A stretch of DNA of 64,000 bases, taken from contig CAMAWF010000002.1 of the NCBI GenBank assembly GCA_945861895.1, positions 41,073 through 105,072 of the forward strand, read 5' to 3'. The notes below the pieces were generated by a model, which worked only from the letters and a program-made list of their open reading frames with translations, was not told where the DNA came from and searched no databases. Below, in pieces: positions 22,063 through 31,594 of this stretch. Both the position numbers and the translations under genes were made by a program. Source of the stretch: Rhizobium sp. Q54 (GTDB lineage Bacteria > Pseudomonadota > Alphaproteobacteria > Rhizobiales > Xanthobacteraceae). Each line of letters starts with the position of its first letter. The first letter of the stretch is position 1.

Positions 22063-22323
22063 ATGCACCGCACGTTGTGCCGCCTCTCCGCCCTCGCCGC
22101 ATTGGCGGCGCTCGCCGCGTGCACCGTCAGCGGCACCGTCAACCAGCCCGCGCCGAGCGAAGCCGCCGCGCCCGCCCTCTCGCCGGCAGAGCAAACGCAA
22201 CAGGCGCGAACGGAATGCTGGATGCGGATCGAAAAGCAGAACGCCGCCCAGAACATCGACAAGCGCATCGCGCTGGTCGACAAATGCGTCAGCGATAAAA
22301 TGAAGGCGCAGGCGGCCCAATGA
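22063..22323 (+). CDS. Small lipoprotein, unknown function
   Basis: MHRTLCRLSALAALAALAACTVSG lipobox; overlaps the next ORF by 4 nt. Confidence 0.7.
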   Translation: MHRTLCRLSALAALAALAACTVSGTVNQPAPSEAAAPALSPAEQTQQARTECWMRIEKQNAAQNIDKRIALVDKCVSDKMKAQAAQ

Positions 22324-22643
22324 CGCGTTGCAGGCTCACGTTAGCGGCCTTCGGGCTCGCCGCGCTCGGCTTGGCCGTCACGGCGCAGCCGGCGGACGCG
22401 AGCCTGTTCTGCACCGTACTCAAAAGTCCCGATGGGTTCGTCGCGCTACGCGAAAAGCCGGACGCCGGCGCGCGCATCGTCGAGCGCATGCGCGCGGATG
22501 ACGAGGTGCAGGCGCTGGAAGGCCGCCGCGGCCGCTGGCAGGAAGTGCTGCATTGGCGCGGCGACGCACGCTACCACGAGGCGACGCGCGGCAACACCCG
22601 CAAAGGCTGGGTGCATATGCGCTACATCAGCGAGTGCGGGTGA
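22320..22643 (+). CDS. SH3-like domain secreted protein
   Basis: Signal peptide; GFVALREKPDAGARIVERMRADDEVQAL...KGWVHMRYI. Confidence 0.7.
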   Translation: MTRCRLTLAAFGLAALGLAVTAQPADASLFCTVLKSPDGFVALREKPDAGARIVERMRADDEVQALEGRRGRWQEVLHWRGDARYHEATRGNTRKGWVHMRYISECG

Positions 22644-22652
22644 CCGGCCGGC

Positions 22653-22907
22653 TTAATTCAACGCCGGACGCTTGAGCGGATAGTCCGCGCTCTCGTAAAG
22701 CTGGCGGATGTCCTGGTGGCCAAGCCGCTCCTCATTGACCTCGATATAGGCGCCGAGCAACAGCGGCTCCGGCATCTTCTCGATGGCGAACTGGATGGCG
22801 TCGGCTGCCTTGTCGAAACGGCGGTATTTCATCGATTGCGCCATTTTCACTTTGCGGCTGCGCGAGGGAAACAGCTCCGCCGGAACGTTGTAATCAAATT
22901 TGGCCAC
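22653..22907 (-). CDS. Conserved small protein (family shared with 25582..25830)
   Basis: 84 aa; [11 protein letters not shown]...[12 protein letters not shown] shared with the second copy. Confidence 0.7.
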   Translation of the reverse strand: MAKFDYNVPAELFPSRSRKVKMAQSMKYRRFDKAADAIQFAIEKMPEPLLLGAYIEVNEERLGHQDIRQLYESADYPLKRPALN

Positions 22908-23173
22908 GGTATTTCTCCAAAATAACGCTCAAATCATTTGAACGATCATTGTCCTCTATATGGGGGTGCGGTTGGGTTTAATCGAGGCATCGGCGCGCTT
23001 TATCTGCGCGTAACGTGAATTTTGCCCGCCAGAGCCCGGCGAATGGCTGCCATGCAGTAAAACCACTACCTGCGCGGGAATAATTAGTTTAAGCTTCAAA
23101 TAATTTGCAATTGGGCCGCACACCCGGTTTTTCCGGGCCAGACGGGCTGCCCGCAAACCCGCTTCCGGGGATA

Positions 23174-23599
23174 ATGAAGATGACCCTTGAGACCATGCGC
23201 GCGTTTTGCGACGATTTGGCGGCGCGGCAGACGCAGCGCGTAGCCCCTCTGCTCGACGACAATATCGAATGGACCGCGTTCGGCCCGATCGACCTGTTTC
23301 CGTTTTTCGGCCATCGCCGCGGCAAAACGGCGGTGCTCGCCATGTGCGGCGAGATCGCCGCATCGCTGCAACTGCGCGGCTGCGACAAGGAAAGCACGCT
23401 GACCGACGGCGACCAGGCCGCCTCGCTGCTCAAGCTCAATGCCGTCTACACCCGCACCGGCCGCGTGTTGAGCCTGCGGCTGGCGCTGTTCGCGCAGTTC
23501 CATGACGGCAAACTGCTGCGCCTGCGCGCCTTGTTCGACAGCTTCGACGCCGCCGAGCAGGCGCTGGGCCGGCACATCGATCTGGGCGCGGTCGCCTAA
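23174..23599 (+). CDS. SnoaL/NTF2-like protein
   Basis: MKMTLETMRAFCDDLAARQTQRVAPLLDDNIEWTAFGP...FPFFGHRRGKTAVLAM. Confidence 0.7.
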   Translation: MKMTLETMRAFCDDLAARQTQRVAPLLDDNIEWTAFGPIDLFPFFGHRRGKTAVLAMCGEIAASLQLRGCDKESTLTDGDQAASLLKLNAVYTRTGRVLSLRLALFAQFHDGKLLRLRALFDSFDAAEQALGRHIDLGAVA

Positions 23600-23607
23600 C
23601 CGGGCTG

Positions 23608-24291
23608 TCACTGCACCACAAAATCGAAATACGTCCGCGGAAACGGTTCGTTCCGCAGCGTAAAGTGCCACCATTCCTTGTCGTAGGGCCGGAAACCGCG
23701 CTGCCGCATGGCGGCGGCGAGCAATGCGCGGTTCGTGCGCTGCTGTTGCGTGACGCTGCCATCGCCCGGCGCCGAGCGCGGGCTGAACAGGTCGAACGCG
23801 GTGCCCATGTCGAGCTCTTCATGGCCGCCGAGCCGCACCAGCGTGAGATCGACGGTCGAGCCGCGCGAATGGCCGGAGCGCGCGGCGATGTAGCCCAGCC
23901 GGAACAGATCGCGCTTATCGACCTGCGGATAGAACTCGGCCTTGCGCGCAGTGTCGGCGGGCTCGCGCGCCCAGCGCATGAAATGCGCCACCGCGCGGGC
24001 CGGCCGGTAGCAGTCGAACAGTTTGAGCCCGAACCCGCGCGCATGCAGATCGCGCTGCACGGCGGCAAGCGCAGTAGCGGCCTGTTGCGTCAGCAGGCAG
24101 CGCGCGCGCCGATAGCCGTCGATCGGGCGTCCGACGAAATTATGCGGACCGGCATAGCGCATCTCGACCACCGCGCCCTCGATCTGATCCGCCGCATCGA
24201 CAAATCCGGACGGCATCTCCTGCGCCTGCGCGTTGGCGGCCAACGCGGCGAGCAGCATGGCGCTGGCAATGGTGGAGCGCGGGCGGGGCAT
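23608..24291 (-). CDS. M15 family D-alanyl-D-alanine dipeptidase (VanX/DdpX-like)
   Basis: Signal peptide; SGHSRGSTVDLTL, MGTAFD, KEWWHF catalytic-type motifs. Confidence 0.85.
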   Translation of the reverse strand: MPRPRSTIASAMLLAALAANAQAQEMPSGFVDAADQIEGAVVEMRYAGPHNFVGRPIDGYRRARCLLTQQAATALAAVQRDLHARGFGLKLFDCYRPARAVAHFMRWAREPADTARKAEFYPQVDKRDLFRLGYIAARSGHSRGSTVDLTLVRLGGHEELDMGTAFDLFSPRSAPGDGSVTQQQRTNRALLAAAMRQRGFRPYDKEWWHFTLRNEPFPRTYFDFVVQ

Positions 24292-24397
24292 CGCGGCTTT
24301 CTGATCTGCGGCCTGGGAAACATGGGTTTTTATCACGGCATCGCCTGCCGCTGAATGGGACGCCGCCGAAGGGCAAGTCCCCTCGCGCGCGCCGCAT

Positions 24398-24538
24398 AGA
24401 GTCTGATCCACTCCAATTGAATCAGAGCCTGGCCCTATCTTTTTGTTTGAGCATGATCTTTTCCGACCTTCCTTCGCCCGCCGAAGCGGGCTTCGCGAAG
24501 GCGGGAAACCGGTTCCCACTTTTCGGGATCATGCTCTA
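24398..24538. repeat. Dispersed hairpin element A, copy 3, interrupted by a 39-nt palindrome
   Basis: Same as copy 1, but ttttccga|39 nt|aaaccggttcccac. Confidence 0.9.
24467..24505. repeat. Nested palindrome inserted in element A copy 3
   Basis: ccttccttcgcccgccgaagcgggcttcgcgaaggcggg; its removal restores the element A consensus exactly. Confidence 0.85.
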
Positions 24539-24608
24539 ACCGGTGTGAACCTTTCGGCCCGTCCGCGCGACCAATGCTCGAAGTGCAGGTACCGTTGGGG
24601 GTTGCGCC

Positions 24609-24968
24609 ATGACACGCCGTATCGCTTTTGTCCTTGGCCCGCTGCTGGTGATCGCCGCGCTGGCCGCCTGTACGCTGGCGTTGTTCGCGGCGTCCGCCCG
24701 GCCGGCGCCGCTCGAAATACCCGGCTGCGAGCGCAATCTCGCCGAATCCTCCGCCGGCATTGCGGCGATCCAGGCCCGGCTAAAAAGCCTGGGCGCGGCG
24801 CGCAGCCCGGAAACCTGCACCGCCACCCGCCTTTATTTCCTCGAAGCGGTGAAAGCGCGCGCGGTCACGGCGCTGTGCAAAACCGGCCTGGAGCGCGAGC
24901 GAGAACTCGGCCGGCTGGATGCCGATGTCGAGCAGATCAACGCCGCCATCGCCTCGACCTGCGGCTGA
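24609..24968 (+). CDS. Hypothetical signal-anchored protein
   Basis: 119 aa, N-terminal TM/lipobox-like segment, coding-like composition. Confidence 0.55.
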   Translation: MTRRIAFVLGPLLVIAALAACTLALFAASARPAPLEIPGCERNLAESSAGIAAIQARLKSLGAARSPETCTATRLYFLEAVKARAVTALCKTGLERERELGRLDADVEQINAAIASTCG

Positions 24969-25099
24969 TGCCGGCGGCCGCACGCCTGAACCGCCTCGCC
25001 CGGGTTGTCCGGGACAACGCCGCAAGCAACACGAGGTTGCATGACCGCACCGTGAGCGTGCCCGAAATTTATCCTGTGGATTGCAGGGAGATCGGAACC

Positions 25100-25262
25100 T
25101 GCCGCCCCCGACTCACGCAATACGGGTCTACACTCGGTTTGTTCGAAAGCGGTGGACGGGAGTTCCCCTCGCCGGAAACCGTGGGCCCACGCAAAGATGC
25201 TGGGGCCCGCTTCGGGCAATCCTCCCAATAAACTTGGCCCCGCTCCGGCGGGGTCTTCTTGC
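25100..25262 (+). ncRNA. Candidate small structured RNA with intrinsic terminator (possible 6S-like)
   Basis: GTTTGTT/AATAAAC and GGGAG/CTCCC pairing, GGGCCC arms, then CCCCGC-TCCG-GCGGGG-TCTTCTT terminator; motif TTGTTCGAAAGCGG...TTCCCCTCGCCG. Confidence 0.4.
25238..25260 (+). terminator. Intrinsic terminator
   Basis: CCCCGC-TCCG-GCGGGG followed by TCTTCTT. Confidence 0.65.
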
Positions 25263-25282
25263 GTTGTACGGCAAAGCTTGGA

Positions 25283-25441
25283 TTAGCGCCCGGGCATCGA
25301 TATCGCGCGCAGATTTCCGCCATCGAGACTGAGACGCCCGGCAATGTGATGAGTGACCACCACGGCTCCGATCAGCATCACGGCGGCGGTGACCCCGCCG
25401 AGGATGTAGCCGATCAATCCGAGCGTGCCCCGGTCCGCCAT
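25283..25441 (-). CDS. 52-aa single-TM small protein
   Basis: MADRGTLGLIGYILGGVTAAVMLIGAVVVTHHIAGRLSLDGGNLRAISMPGR; below the ORF-track size cutoff. Confidence 0.45.
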   Translation of the reverse strand: MADRGTLGLIGYILGGVTAAVMLIGAVVVTHHIAGRLSLDGGNLRAISMPGR

Positions 25442-25534
25442 CGCCGGCTCCCAAATTCCCGTCGTGCGACTATTCGCTCACCGCCGGGAAAACGCGCCCG
25501 GCGGTGTTTCGTTCCGGCCGGGCTGCCGAAATGA

Positions 25535-25556
25535 AAATGGCCCCGAAGGGCCATTT
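25535..25556 (-). terminator. Hairpin downstream of 25582..25830 (minus strand), likely terminator
   Basis: AAATGGCCC-CGAA-GGGCCATTT; on the minus strand followed by TCATTTC. Confidence 0.5.
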
Positions 25557-25581
25557 CGTCATGCGTTTTCAGGGGTAAGGG

Positions 25582-25830
25582 TTAATTTGCCGCCTTGCGC
25601 GGCAGCGGATAGTCGGCGCTCTCGTACAGCTGGCGGATACCATTGCCGTCGAAGCGCACCTCCTCGACCTCCAGGTAAGCGCCGAGCAGCAGGTCGGACG
25701 GCAGCTCCTCCATGGCGAAACGGATTGCCTCCGCCGCGGTGGGAAATCTCTTGTACCCGATTGGCCGCCGTGCCTTGCGGCTTCGGCTGGGAAACAGTTC
25801 GGATGGGGCCCGATAATTGATCATCGCCAT
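25582..25830 (-). CDS. Conserved small protein (paralogue of 22653..22907)
   Basis: 82 aa; [36 protein letters not shown]...[12 protein letters not shown]. Confidence 0.7.
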   Translation of the reverse strand: MAMINYRAPSELFPSRSRKARRPIGYKRFPTAAEAIRFAMEELPSDLLLGAYLEVEEVRFDGNGIRQLYESADYPLPRKAAN

Positions 25831-26252
25831 TTTACGCAACCTCCAGCGCATAATATGGGGCCACGGCGCGCAGAAATCTAGGCATGGCAGGCGATGCCTG
25901 CCTTGCGCGGTTGACAGGGTAAATACCGCCCGCGGCCTGGCCCATGAAATGCCGCGGCCCGGCAGTTGCCGGCACGATCTGCTCGACGGCCGCACGAAAG
26001 GCGTCGTCCGCCTGCGGCGGAGGTTGCGGCGGTGGCAGCCCCGATTCCTCCCGCCAGCGTAAGCGCCAATGTATATGCGACGGTAACATGAAGCAGACGA
26101 ATCCGCATGGCGTTCCCGCATGCAGCCGCTTTGCGATCTGGCGAGAACGGCCAGCGCACCGATTCGTTTCATCGCACCGCAGTCATTTACCGAAAGCAGC
26201 GACTCGGATACCAGCCATGGCGAGATTGATTCGCCGGGGCTTGGAGAATTGA

Positions 26253-26645
26253 ATGATTCTCGAAACGCTTTTCGGGGTATCGCTGGTCATCTCCGCCTCG
26301 CTCGAGATCGGTCCGCCGCCGCCGGCAGGACCGACAACCTGGACGCAGATGTCGGTGCGGCAGAGAGATGCCGCTTTGCTGCCGCTGGTGCATTCCGCCA
26401 CCGATTGCATCGTCCGCAATGTCACCGCCGATGCGCGTTTCAACGAGACCCTGCGGCCGGGCGAAATCAACGATCTGATCGTCGATTCCATGAACGCCTG
26501 CGCCGGGCCCGTGCGCGCGATGATCGACGCCCACGACCGCCTGTTCGGCGACGGTTCGGGCGAGGCATTCTTCATGGGGCCCTATCTTGAAGTGCTTCCC
26601 GCCGCCGTCAGCGTGCAGCTGAAGGCACCCGCGAATAGCCGCTAG
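26253..26645 (+). CDS. Hypothetical secreted protein
   Basis: 130 aa, hydrophobic N-terminus; coding-like. Confidence 0.55.
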   Translation: MILETLFGVSLVISASLEIGPPPPAGPTTWTQMSVRQRDAALLPLVHSATDCIVRNVTADARFNETLRPGEINDLIVDSMNACAGPVRAMIDAHDRLFGDGSGEAFFMGPYLEVLPAAVSVQLKAPANSR

Positions 26646-27534
26646 GATTTCGCGGCGGCAAGCGCCGGCCGCAGCGCCAACGCGATCGGCAACGTGAGCA
26701 ACGCCGTCGCGGCTGCGGCTGCAAGCGCCACGGGCACACCGGCGGCATCGCCGAGCAATCCGTAAAGCGCCGGAGCGATGGCGCCCGAGCCGATGGTGCC
26801 GGTATAGAAAATTCCGAATGCGCGCGGGCGCCGCGACGGCTCAACGACGTCCGGCACCGAACCGTAGAGCACCGAAGAGGTGCCGTTGAGCCCGATCCCT
26901 ATTACCGGCAGCAGCAACAAAATGACTTCGACCGGCAGCGGCAGTATTCCGACGATGCTCACTGCGGTCACCGTTTCGGTCAGCCACACGGTCGCCACCG
27001 CGCCGATGCGCGACCCGATGAATACGCAAATCAGCTTGCCCGCGGCGCCGCCGGCAGCGTCATCTTGCCGATATCGCCGGAGAAGTTGTAAGTGCCGAGC
27101 GCCTTGAACGAACGCGATCCGGCAAAGGCGCGCGCGATCAGCGAAGACGCCAGCGGATGCTGCGTGCTGGCGCCGAGCCCGCCGATAAAAAGCGCCGCCA
27201 CGAGAAAGATAATTCCGCTGCTTGCGCCCGCCAGACAGTAGCCAAGACCGGCCAGCGCGGTGCCGGCGGCCAAAACAGCGGCCGCGCCGGCCCGCTCGGC
27301 CAAGATCCCGGCGGGAACCTGGAACGCAGCAAGCGTGCCGGAAAAGACCGTCTTGAGCAGACCCAGCGCCGCATAGCCAAGGCCGAATTCCGCCTGCCAG
27401 ATCGGCAGCAGAACATAAATCAGATCGGTATAGCCGTCGTGCAACGCATGCGCGCCGAAGGCGACGCCCGCGGCGCGGCGTTCGTTGCGCCGGGTGGCTG
27501 GCGCTGCCGGCGGGATCTCCTGGGTGGCTGTCAT
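26642..27534 (-). pseudogene. MFS transporter disrupted by a frameshift near 27030..27060
   Basis: N-half MTATQEIPPAAP...GDIGKMTLPAAPRAS* in one frame; C-half ...KLICVFIGSRIGAVATVWLTETVTAVSIVGILPLP... in another. Confidence 0.75.
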
Positions 27535-28013
27535 GGCGATGCCGGACGCCGCGCCACGAAAGTGGTGCTGACGAAAGAGATCGCCGTCTCGCGGCGCTGG
27601 TTGACGCCGGTGCTTAGCATCGTCAGTAGACCCCATCCCGGCCTGCTGTTGGATGACCGTGTTGCCGTCACCTCGGTGACGTAGCTGATCGTATCGCCGA
27701 CATAAACCGGCTTGAGCCATTTAAGATCGCGAACGCCGGGCGACGGCCCGAGCATGGCGACAGCATCGCCGCGTGCGCGCAGCGCCTCATCCTCGCGGCG
27801 GTGGTATTCCACCATCAACCGCATCCACACCACCGCGGTATGCCAGCCCGAGGCGCAGAGCGCGCCGAAATGCGAACGGCCGGCGGCGCTCTCGTCGAGA
27901 TGAAACAATTGCGGATCGAAACGGCCGGCGAAGGCCTTGATCTCGGCAGCGGAAAACGTGTGCTGCCCGACCGCATAGCGATCCCCGACGCGAATGTCGT
28001 CCCAATATCGCAT
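27531..28013 (-). CDS. MaoC family dehydratase-like protein
   Basis: RYWDDIRVGDRYAVGQHTFSAAEIKAFAGRFDPQLFHLDESAA...GALCASGWHTA. Confidence 0.88.
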   Translation of the reverse strand: MRYWDDIRVGDRYAVGQHTFSAAEIKAFAGRFDPQLFHLDESAAGRSHFGALCASGWHTAVVWMRLMVEYHRREDEALRARGDAVAMLGPSPGVRDLKWLKPVYVGDTISYVTEVTATRSSNSRPGWGLLTMLSTGVNQRRETAISFVSTTFVARRPASP

Positions 28014-28477
28014 CAGGCCGCACTTTTGTCCGATGGACGGCGGCCAAACATCAGATTGGTCGTCAGGGTCATCACCTGCGCGTCCGTCTGATCGAGCGTT
28101 TCAAACAGGAATCTGACAAATCCCATTTCCGGACGGCTATTCGACGGGCGAACTTCCAGCACCGTGGCGCGCACGGCGAGCTGCATACCCGGCCGCATCG
28201 GCGCCAGCCATTTTACTTCCTCGACGCCGGGACCGCCCATCGAGCTGGAATTGAGAATGAACCCGTCGGCGATGATCCGCATCATCAGGCAGCAGGTATG
28301 CCAGCCGGATGCGGCCAGCCCGCCGAACATGCTGCTGCGCGCGGCGCTCTCGTCGAGATGCATCGGTTGCGGATCGAATTCCGCCGCGAACGCCACGATT
28401 TCTTCGCGGGTCACGAGCCGCGGCCCGTATTCGGCGACGGCCCCCAGCGTGAAATCTTCCCAATAAAGCTTCGGCAT
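28013..28477 (-). CDS. MaoC family dehydratase-like protein
   Basis: MPKLYWEDFTLGAVAEYGPRLVTREEIVAFAAEFDPQPMHLDESAA...GLAASGWHTC. Confidence 0.88.
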   Translation of the reverse strand: MPKLYWEDFTLGAVAEYGPRLVTREEIVAFAAEFDPQPMHLDESAARSSMFGGLAASGWHTCCLMMRIIADGFILNSSSMGGPGVEEVKWLAPMRPGMQLAVRATVLEVRPSNSRPEMGFVRFLFETLDQTDAQVMTLTTNLMFGRRPSDKSAA

Positions 28478-28495
28478 GACAGGGGAAGCCGGGGC

Positions 28496-28771
28496 TCAAT
28501 AGGCTTTCAGGATCGACATATAGGCGGATTCGGCGGCGCTGAACGCGGCCTTGGTGTTGGCGGAGAGCACGATCTCGGCGACCGGCTGCTTGGCCGGATT
28601 GTAACGCACCAGCGCGTAAATCTTGGCGGGCGCCTCGTCGAAGGACTGGCCTTTCGGCGCCAGCATCTGCACTCCCAGTTCCTGGCTCGCTTCCTTGTGC
28701 TCGGCCCAGCCGTCCGGAACCGCGATCGCGGAAACGATGCCGATGCGGCAAACGGCGGGCAAGGCTGGCAT
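28496..28771 (-). CDS. Hypothetical small protein
   Basis: 91 aa ORF upstream of the MaoC pair on the same strand. Confidence 0.5.
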   Translation of the reverse strand: MPALPAVCRIGIVSAIAVPDGWAEHKEASQELGVQMLAPKGQSFDEAPAKIYALVRYNPAKQPVAEIVLSANTKAAFSAAESAYMSILKAY

Positions 28772-28847
28772 GGCAGCACCTCAAACAGCGTCCGGGCCTG
28801 GACGCATCCTCGCAGTGTCGCGCGGAATAGGCTTGCGATTCAATCGG

Positions 28848-29954
28848 TCAGGTGGCGAAACGGAAATGCATCACGTCGCCGTCGGCGACGGCATACTCCT
28901 TGCCCTCCAGCCGCAATTTGCCGGCGTCGCGGGCCGCGGCCTCGCCGCCGAGCGCGACAAAATCGTCGTAACCGATCGTCTCGGCGCGGATGAAGCCGCG
29001 CTCAAAATCGGTATGGATCACGCCGGCCGCCTGCGGCGCCTTGGTGCCCTGCGTGATGGTCCAGGCGCGCGCCTCTTTCGGACCCACGGTAAAATACGTC
29101 ACCAGGTGAAGCAGCCCGTAGCCGGCGCGGATCAGCCGGTCGAGCCCGGCCTCCTTCAGTCCGACCGCTTCGAGGTAATCCTTGCGCTCGGCCGACGGCA
29201 GCGTCGCGATCTCCGACTCGATCTTCGCCGAAATGACGACGGCGACGGCGCCCTCCTCCTTTGCGCGCGCCTCCACCTGACGGGAAAAGCCATTGCCCAT
29301 TGACGCCGACGCTTCCTCGACGTTGCAAGCGTAAAGCACCGGCGTCGAGGTGAGCAGACCGAGCGCGTGAAAGGTCTTTTCCTCCTCCGGCTTGCGCGTC
29401 ACGAAGCGCGCCGGCTTGCCTTCCCGCAGCAGCACGAGCGCACGCTTGACGAGATCGAGCGTCTCTTTCGCCTCTTTGGCGTCCTCGCCGGTGCCGCGCG
29501 TTTTCTTTTCGAGATTATCGACGCGCTTCTCCAGGCTATCGAGATCGGCAAGCATCAATTCTGTCTCGACCGTCTCGATGTCGGCGACCGGATCGATCTT
29601 GCCTTCGACATGCGTAACGTCGGCATCTTCAAAGCAGCGCACCACATGCACGATGGCATCGACCTCGCGGATGGTGGCGAGAAATTGATTGCCGAGCCCC
29701 TCGCCTTTCGAAGCGCCGCGCACCAGCCCGGCGATGTCCACGAAGGTGATACGCGTCGGCACGATCTGTTCCGACTTTCCAATCGCCGCGAGCTTGTCGA
29801 GCCGCGAATCCGGCACGGCGATTTCACCGACATTCGGCTCGATGGTGCAGAACGGATAGTTCGCCGCCTGCGCCGCCGCCGTTTGCGTGAGCGCGTTGAA
29901 AAGCGTCGACTTGCCGACATTCGGCAGACCGACGATACCGCATTTGAATCCCAT
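28848..29954 (-). CDS. ychF: Redox-regulated ATPase YchF
   Basis: [25 protein letters not shown]...[22 protein letters not shown]. Confidence 0.97.
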   Translation of the reverse strand: MGFKCGIVGLPNVGKSTLFNALTQTAAAQAANYPFCTIEPNVGEIAVPDSRLDKLAAIGKSEQIVPTRITFVDIAGLVRGASKGEGLGNQFLATIREVDAIVHVVRCFEDADVTHVEGKIDPVADIETVETELMLADLDSLEKRVDNLEKKTRGTGEDAKEAKETLDLVKRALVLLREGKPARFVTRKPEEEKTFHALGLLTSTPVLYACNVEEASASMGNGFSRQVEARAKEEGAVAVVISAKIESEIATLPSAERKDYLEAVGLKEAGLDRLIRAGYGLLHLVTYFTVGPKEARAWTITQGTKAPQAAGVIHTDFERGFIRAETIGYDDFVALGGEAAARDAGKLRLEGKEYAVADGDVMHFRFAT

Positions 29955-30000
29955 GAAATTTTCCGTGCCGTTGTTGTTCTTGGGGCGCGCGCGCGCGCCG

Positions 30001-30612
30001 TCAATCCGCCGATGGCAAGGGCTCGCCCGGTTCTCCAAACCCTTTGGCCTGCATGGCAAGGTGGACCTTGTTCTGGAAACTCGAATCCTGACCCTTCGCC
30101 AGCAGCTCCGCATTGTCGGCAACGATCTCGCACAGCGCCGCGACCCATGCGCGGTCGCTTTTGGCGAAATCGCCGAGAACATGATGCGGCACCAGCTCCT
30201 TTACCTCCGGTTTGCCGATGCCGATGCGCACGCGCCGATAGTCGTTGCCGACATGCGCCGTGATCGAGCGCAGACCGTTATGCCCGGCGACGCCGCCGCC
30301 GGTTTTCACACGCAGCTTCGACGGCGGCAGATCGACCTCATCGTGGAAGACGACGATCTCGCCCGGCGCCAGCTTGTAGAAATTCGCAGCTTCGCCCACC
30401 GCGCGGCCGGACTCGTTCATGAAGGTGCCCGGCAGCAGCAGCAGCACGCGCTCGGCCCCGATTGCGCCTTCCACCGCTACGCCGTGGAAGCGGCGGCGCC
30501 AGGGCGCGATGTCGTGACGGCGCGCGATCGCCTCGACCGCCATGAAGCCGATGTTGTGGCGGTTCGCGACATGGCGCGCACCCGGATTGCCGAGGCCGAC
30601 GACGAGCAGCAT
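30001..30612 (-). CDS. pth: Peptidyl-tRNA hydrolase
   Basis: [53 protein letters not shown]. Confidence 0.97.
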   Translation of the reverse strand: MLLVVGLGNPGARHVANRHNIGFMAVEAIARRHDIAPWRRRFHGVAVEGAIGAERVLLLLPGTFMNESGRAVGEAANFYKLAPGEIVVFHDEVDLPPSKLRVKTGGGVAGHNGLRSITAHVGNDYRRVRIGIGKPEVKELVPHHVLGDFAKSDRAWVAALCEIVADNAELLAKGQDSSFQNKVHLAMQAKGFGEPGEPLPSAD

Positions 30613-30675
30613 GGCTTCAACAACCGCGTGGGCGCGAGACGAACTTTTCGGCCGGCGCGCGGAATTCCGCGCGCG

Positions 30676-31458
30676 TCACTTCTTGTCGGGTTTCGCCGGC
30701 GCCGCAGCGCCGGCAGCGGGAGCCGCTCCAGGCGCCGCGCCGGGAGCCGCTCCAGGCGCCGCACCGGGCGCCGCGCCGGGAGTTCCGGGCGCCGCACCTT
30801 CGGCGCCGGGCACCAGCCCGGCTGCGGCGGCAGCTTCGGCGGCTGCCGCAGCGGCAGCGGCCGCTTCCGCAGCGGCTTTCATTTCTTCCGCGTAGCCAGA
30901 CGGCGGCACGACCGTGACGAGGGTGATATCGCCCGGCATGACCACGCGAACATTCGGCGGTATCGTCACATCGCTCAGATGCCGGGAATAATTGATCTCG
31001 AGGCTGGAGATATCGACATCGATCGACTCCGGAATTTCCTCCGGCCGGCACTGCACTTCGATCGAGTGGGTGACGATATTGACCGCGCCGCCACGCTTCA
31101 CGCCCGGCGACTGGTCGGCATTGATGACGTGGACCGGAATATGCACGCGGATGGTCGCGCCTTCGCCGAGCCGGAGGAAATCCACATGGATGGGGAAGTC
31201 CATGACCGGATCGAGCTGGTAGTCGCGCGGGATCACGCGGTGCTTGGTGCCTTCAAGTTCGAGTTCGTAGATCGTGGTGAGGAAGCGCCCGGCATAGATA
31301 CGATGCCGCAGGTCGGCATGGTCGACCGAAATGGGAAGCGGGGGTTTATTGTCGCCATAGATCACGCCCGGCACGCGGCCGGCACGTCGCTCCGCCCGGG
31401 CGGCCCCCTTGCCGCTCTTCGGACGAGCCGTCGCCTTCATTTCCTTGACGGTCGCCAT
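30676..31458 (-). CDS. rplY: 50S ribosomal protein L25/general stress protein Ctc with Ala/Gly/Pro repeat tail
   Basis: RVPGVIYGDNKPPLPISVDH..., upstream of pth; tail GTPGAAPGAAPGAAPGAAPGAAPAAGAAAPAKPDKK. Confidence 0.93.
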   Translation of the reverse strand: MATVKEMKATARPKSGKGAARAERRAGRVPGVIYGDNKPPLPISVDHADLRHRIYAGRFLTTIYELELEGTKHRVIPRDYQLDPVMDFPIHVDFLRLGEGATIRVHIPVHVINADQSPGVKRGGAVNIVTHSIEVQCRPEEIPESIDVDISSLEINYSRHLSDVTIPPNVRVVMPGDITLVTVVPPSGYAEEMKAAAEAAAAAAAAAEAAAAAGLVPGAEGAAPGTPGAAPGAAPGAAPGAAPGAAPAAGAAAPAKPDKK

Positions 31459-31594
31459 GATAAATTCCTCACTGAATTCAACGCAAAAAGAGCGCGTTCA
31501 ACGGAAAAGACCGCAGCGAGCCTCCAGGGGTGCCGGGGGCCGCGGTCGGCCGGGTTTATAGCGATGGCAGCCGGAAATGACAAGAAAACCGGGA

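Noticed and set aside
23608-24519. Longer version of the D-Ala-D-Ala dipeptidase starting at 24519
   Set aside because: The upstream extension reads through element A copy 3; the signal peptide begins at MPRPRSTIASAMLL, so the start is placed at 24291.
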